Source of the DNA: Anaerolinea thermophila
Lineage (GTDB): Bacteria; Chloroflexota; Anaerolineae; Anaerolineales; DRKV01
Length of the DNA: 6,112 nt
Direction: 5' to 3'
Assembly: GCA_020722405.1 (NCBI GenBank)
Contig: DYKW01000113.1
Coordinates: 1-6,112 of the forward strand
Below the pieces are notes generated by a model, which saw only the letters and a program-made list of their open reading frames with translations, was not told where the DNA came from and did not search any database. Position numbers and translations under genes: made by a program. This document shows positions 6,097-6,112 of the stretch, in pieces. Position 1 is the stretch's first letter. Each line of letters begins with the position of its first letter.

Positions 6097-6112
6097 GTTT
6101 ACCGCCGAGAAC
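6097..6112. repeat. Partial inverted copy of the left-edge repeat
   Basis: GTTTACCGC at 6097-6105 is the exact reverse complement of GCGGTAAAC at 39-47. Allowing one mismatch the match extends four more bases as NGAG. The copy is cut by the window end, so its full length is not visible. It suggests that the same intergenic element flanks this region on both sides in opposite orientation. Confidence 0.4.

Larger units (their letters stand above)
5725..6112. other. 388-base non-coding region upstream of the regulator
   Basis: No convincing protein gene is present. The longest open stretch is a plus-strand frame at 5819-6025 that begins at TTG. It lacks a ribosome binding site, has unusual composition and shows no family resemblance. 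The regulator-proximal part (5725-5830) is AT-rich and holds a candidate promoter and several palindromes. The distal part (5880-6000) is purine-rich on the plus strand, with G runs at 5932-5937 and 5965-5971. A hairpin cluster fills 5981-6055. Base 6097 onward looks like the start of an intergenic repeat. An undetected small RNA cannot be excluded. Confidence 0.6.

Noticed and set aside
6080..6112. ATG followed by eleven open codons to the right edge on the plus strand
   Set aside because: Too short to judge, no ribosome binding site, and its last bases match the intergenic repeat found at 39-47.
5993..6112. Minus-strand frame open from the right edge for 39 codons
   Set aside because: The translation is low-complexity and unfamiliar, and the frame passes through the candidate terminator stem. 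A chance open frame of this length is expected.

Overview
The window reads as a chromosomal segment of a bacterium of moderate to high GC. It is probably a Chloroflexota (Anaerolineae/Caldilineae-like) lineage. This is an inference from three things: the style of the release factor (GGQN-V-Q-K-N after the catalytic GGQ), the NLPY variant of the PrmC active site, and the very large BTAD/NB-ARC/TPR regulator, a class I know to be abundant in that phylum. No marker here proves the phylum.

Layout. Bases 1-175 are non-coding and carry two small arrays with a 9-base period (16-42 and 100-117). A plus-strand pair follows: prfA (peptide chain release factor 1, 176-1240) and, ten bases later, prmC (release factor glutamine methyltransferase, 1251-2087, TTG start). 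PrmC methylates the glutamine of the GGQ motif that prfA encodes, so enzyme and substrate are made from adjacent genes. After a 93-base gap comes a small DUF952 family protein (2181-2537, plus) with a strong ribosome binding site. Its 3' end overlaps by 35 bases, tail to tail, the 3' end of a 1073-residue minus-strand gene (2503-5724). That protein joins a winged-helix DNA-binding domain, a BTAD domain, an NB-ARC/STAND ATPase and about seven TPR units, in the manner of SARP/AfsR-type regulators.

Bases 5725-6112 contain no convincing gene but are rich in structure. There is a candidate promoter for the regulator, with -35 and -10 boxes 17 bases apart and wrapped in an 8-bp inverted repeat. A perfect 6-2-6 palindrome (TAACAG-GA-CTGTTA) lies in the predicted 5' leader. 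TTAGC occurs three times at 18-19 base steps. A cluster of three hairpins (5981-6055) includes two that cannot form together, and one may be a minus-strand terminator. The last 16 bases begin what looks like an inverted copy of the 9-base-period element at the left edge.

How the parts fit. The prfA-prmC pair is ordinary translation-termination machinery. The regulator is the accessory-looking part: its N-terminus should bind DNA, the NB-ARC module should act as a nucleotide switch, and the TPRs should sense a partner or ligand. Its own upstream DNA is the only obvious operator-like region in the window, which suggests autoregulation. Its other targets are not visible here. I did not find a clearly new multi-gene system. 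The most unusual signals are the regulator's control region, the alternative hairpins, and the repeat family at both window edges.
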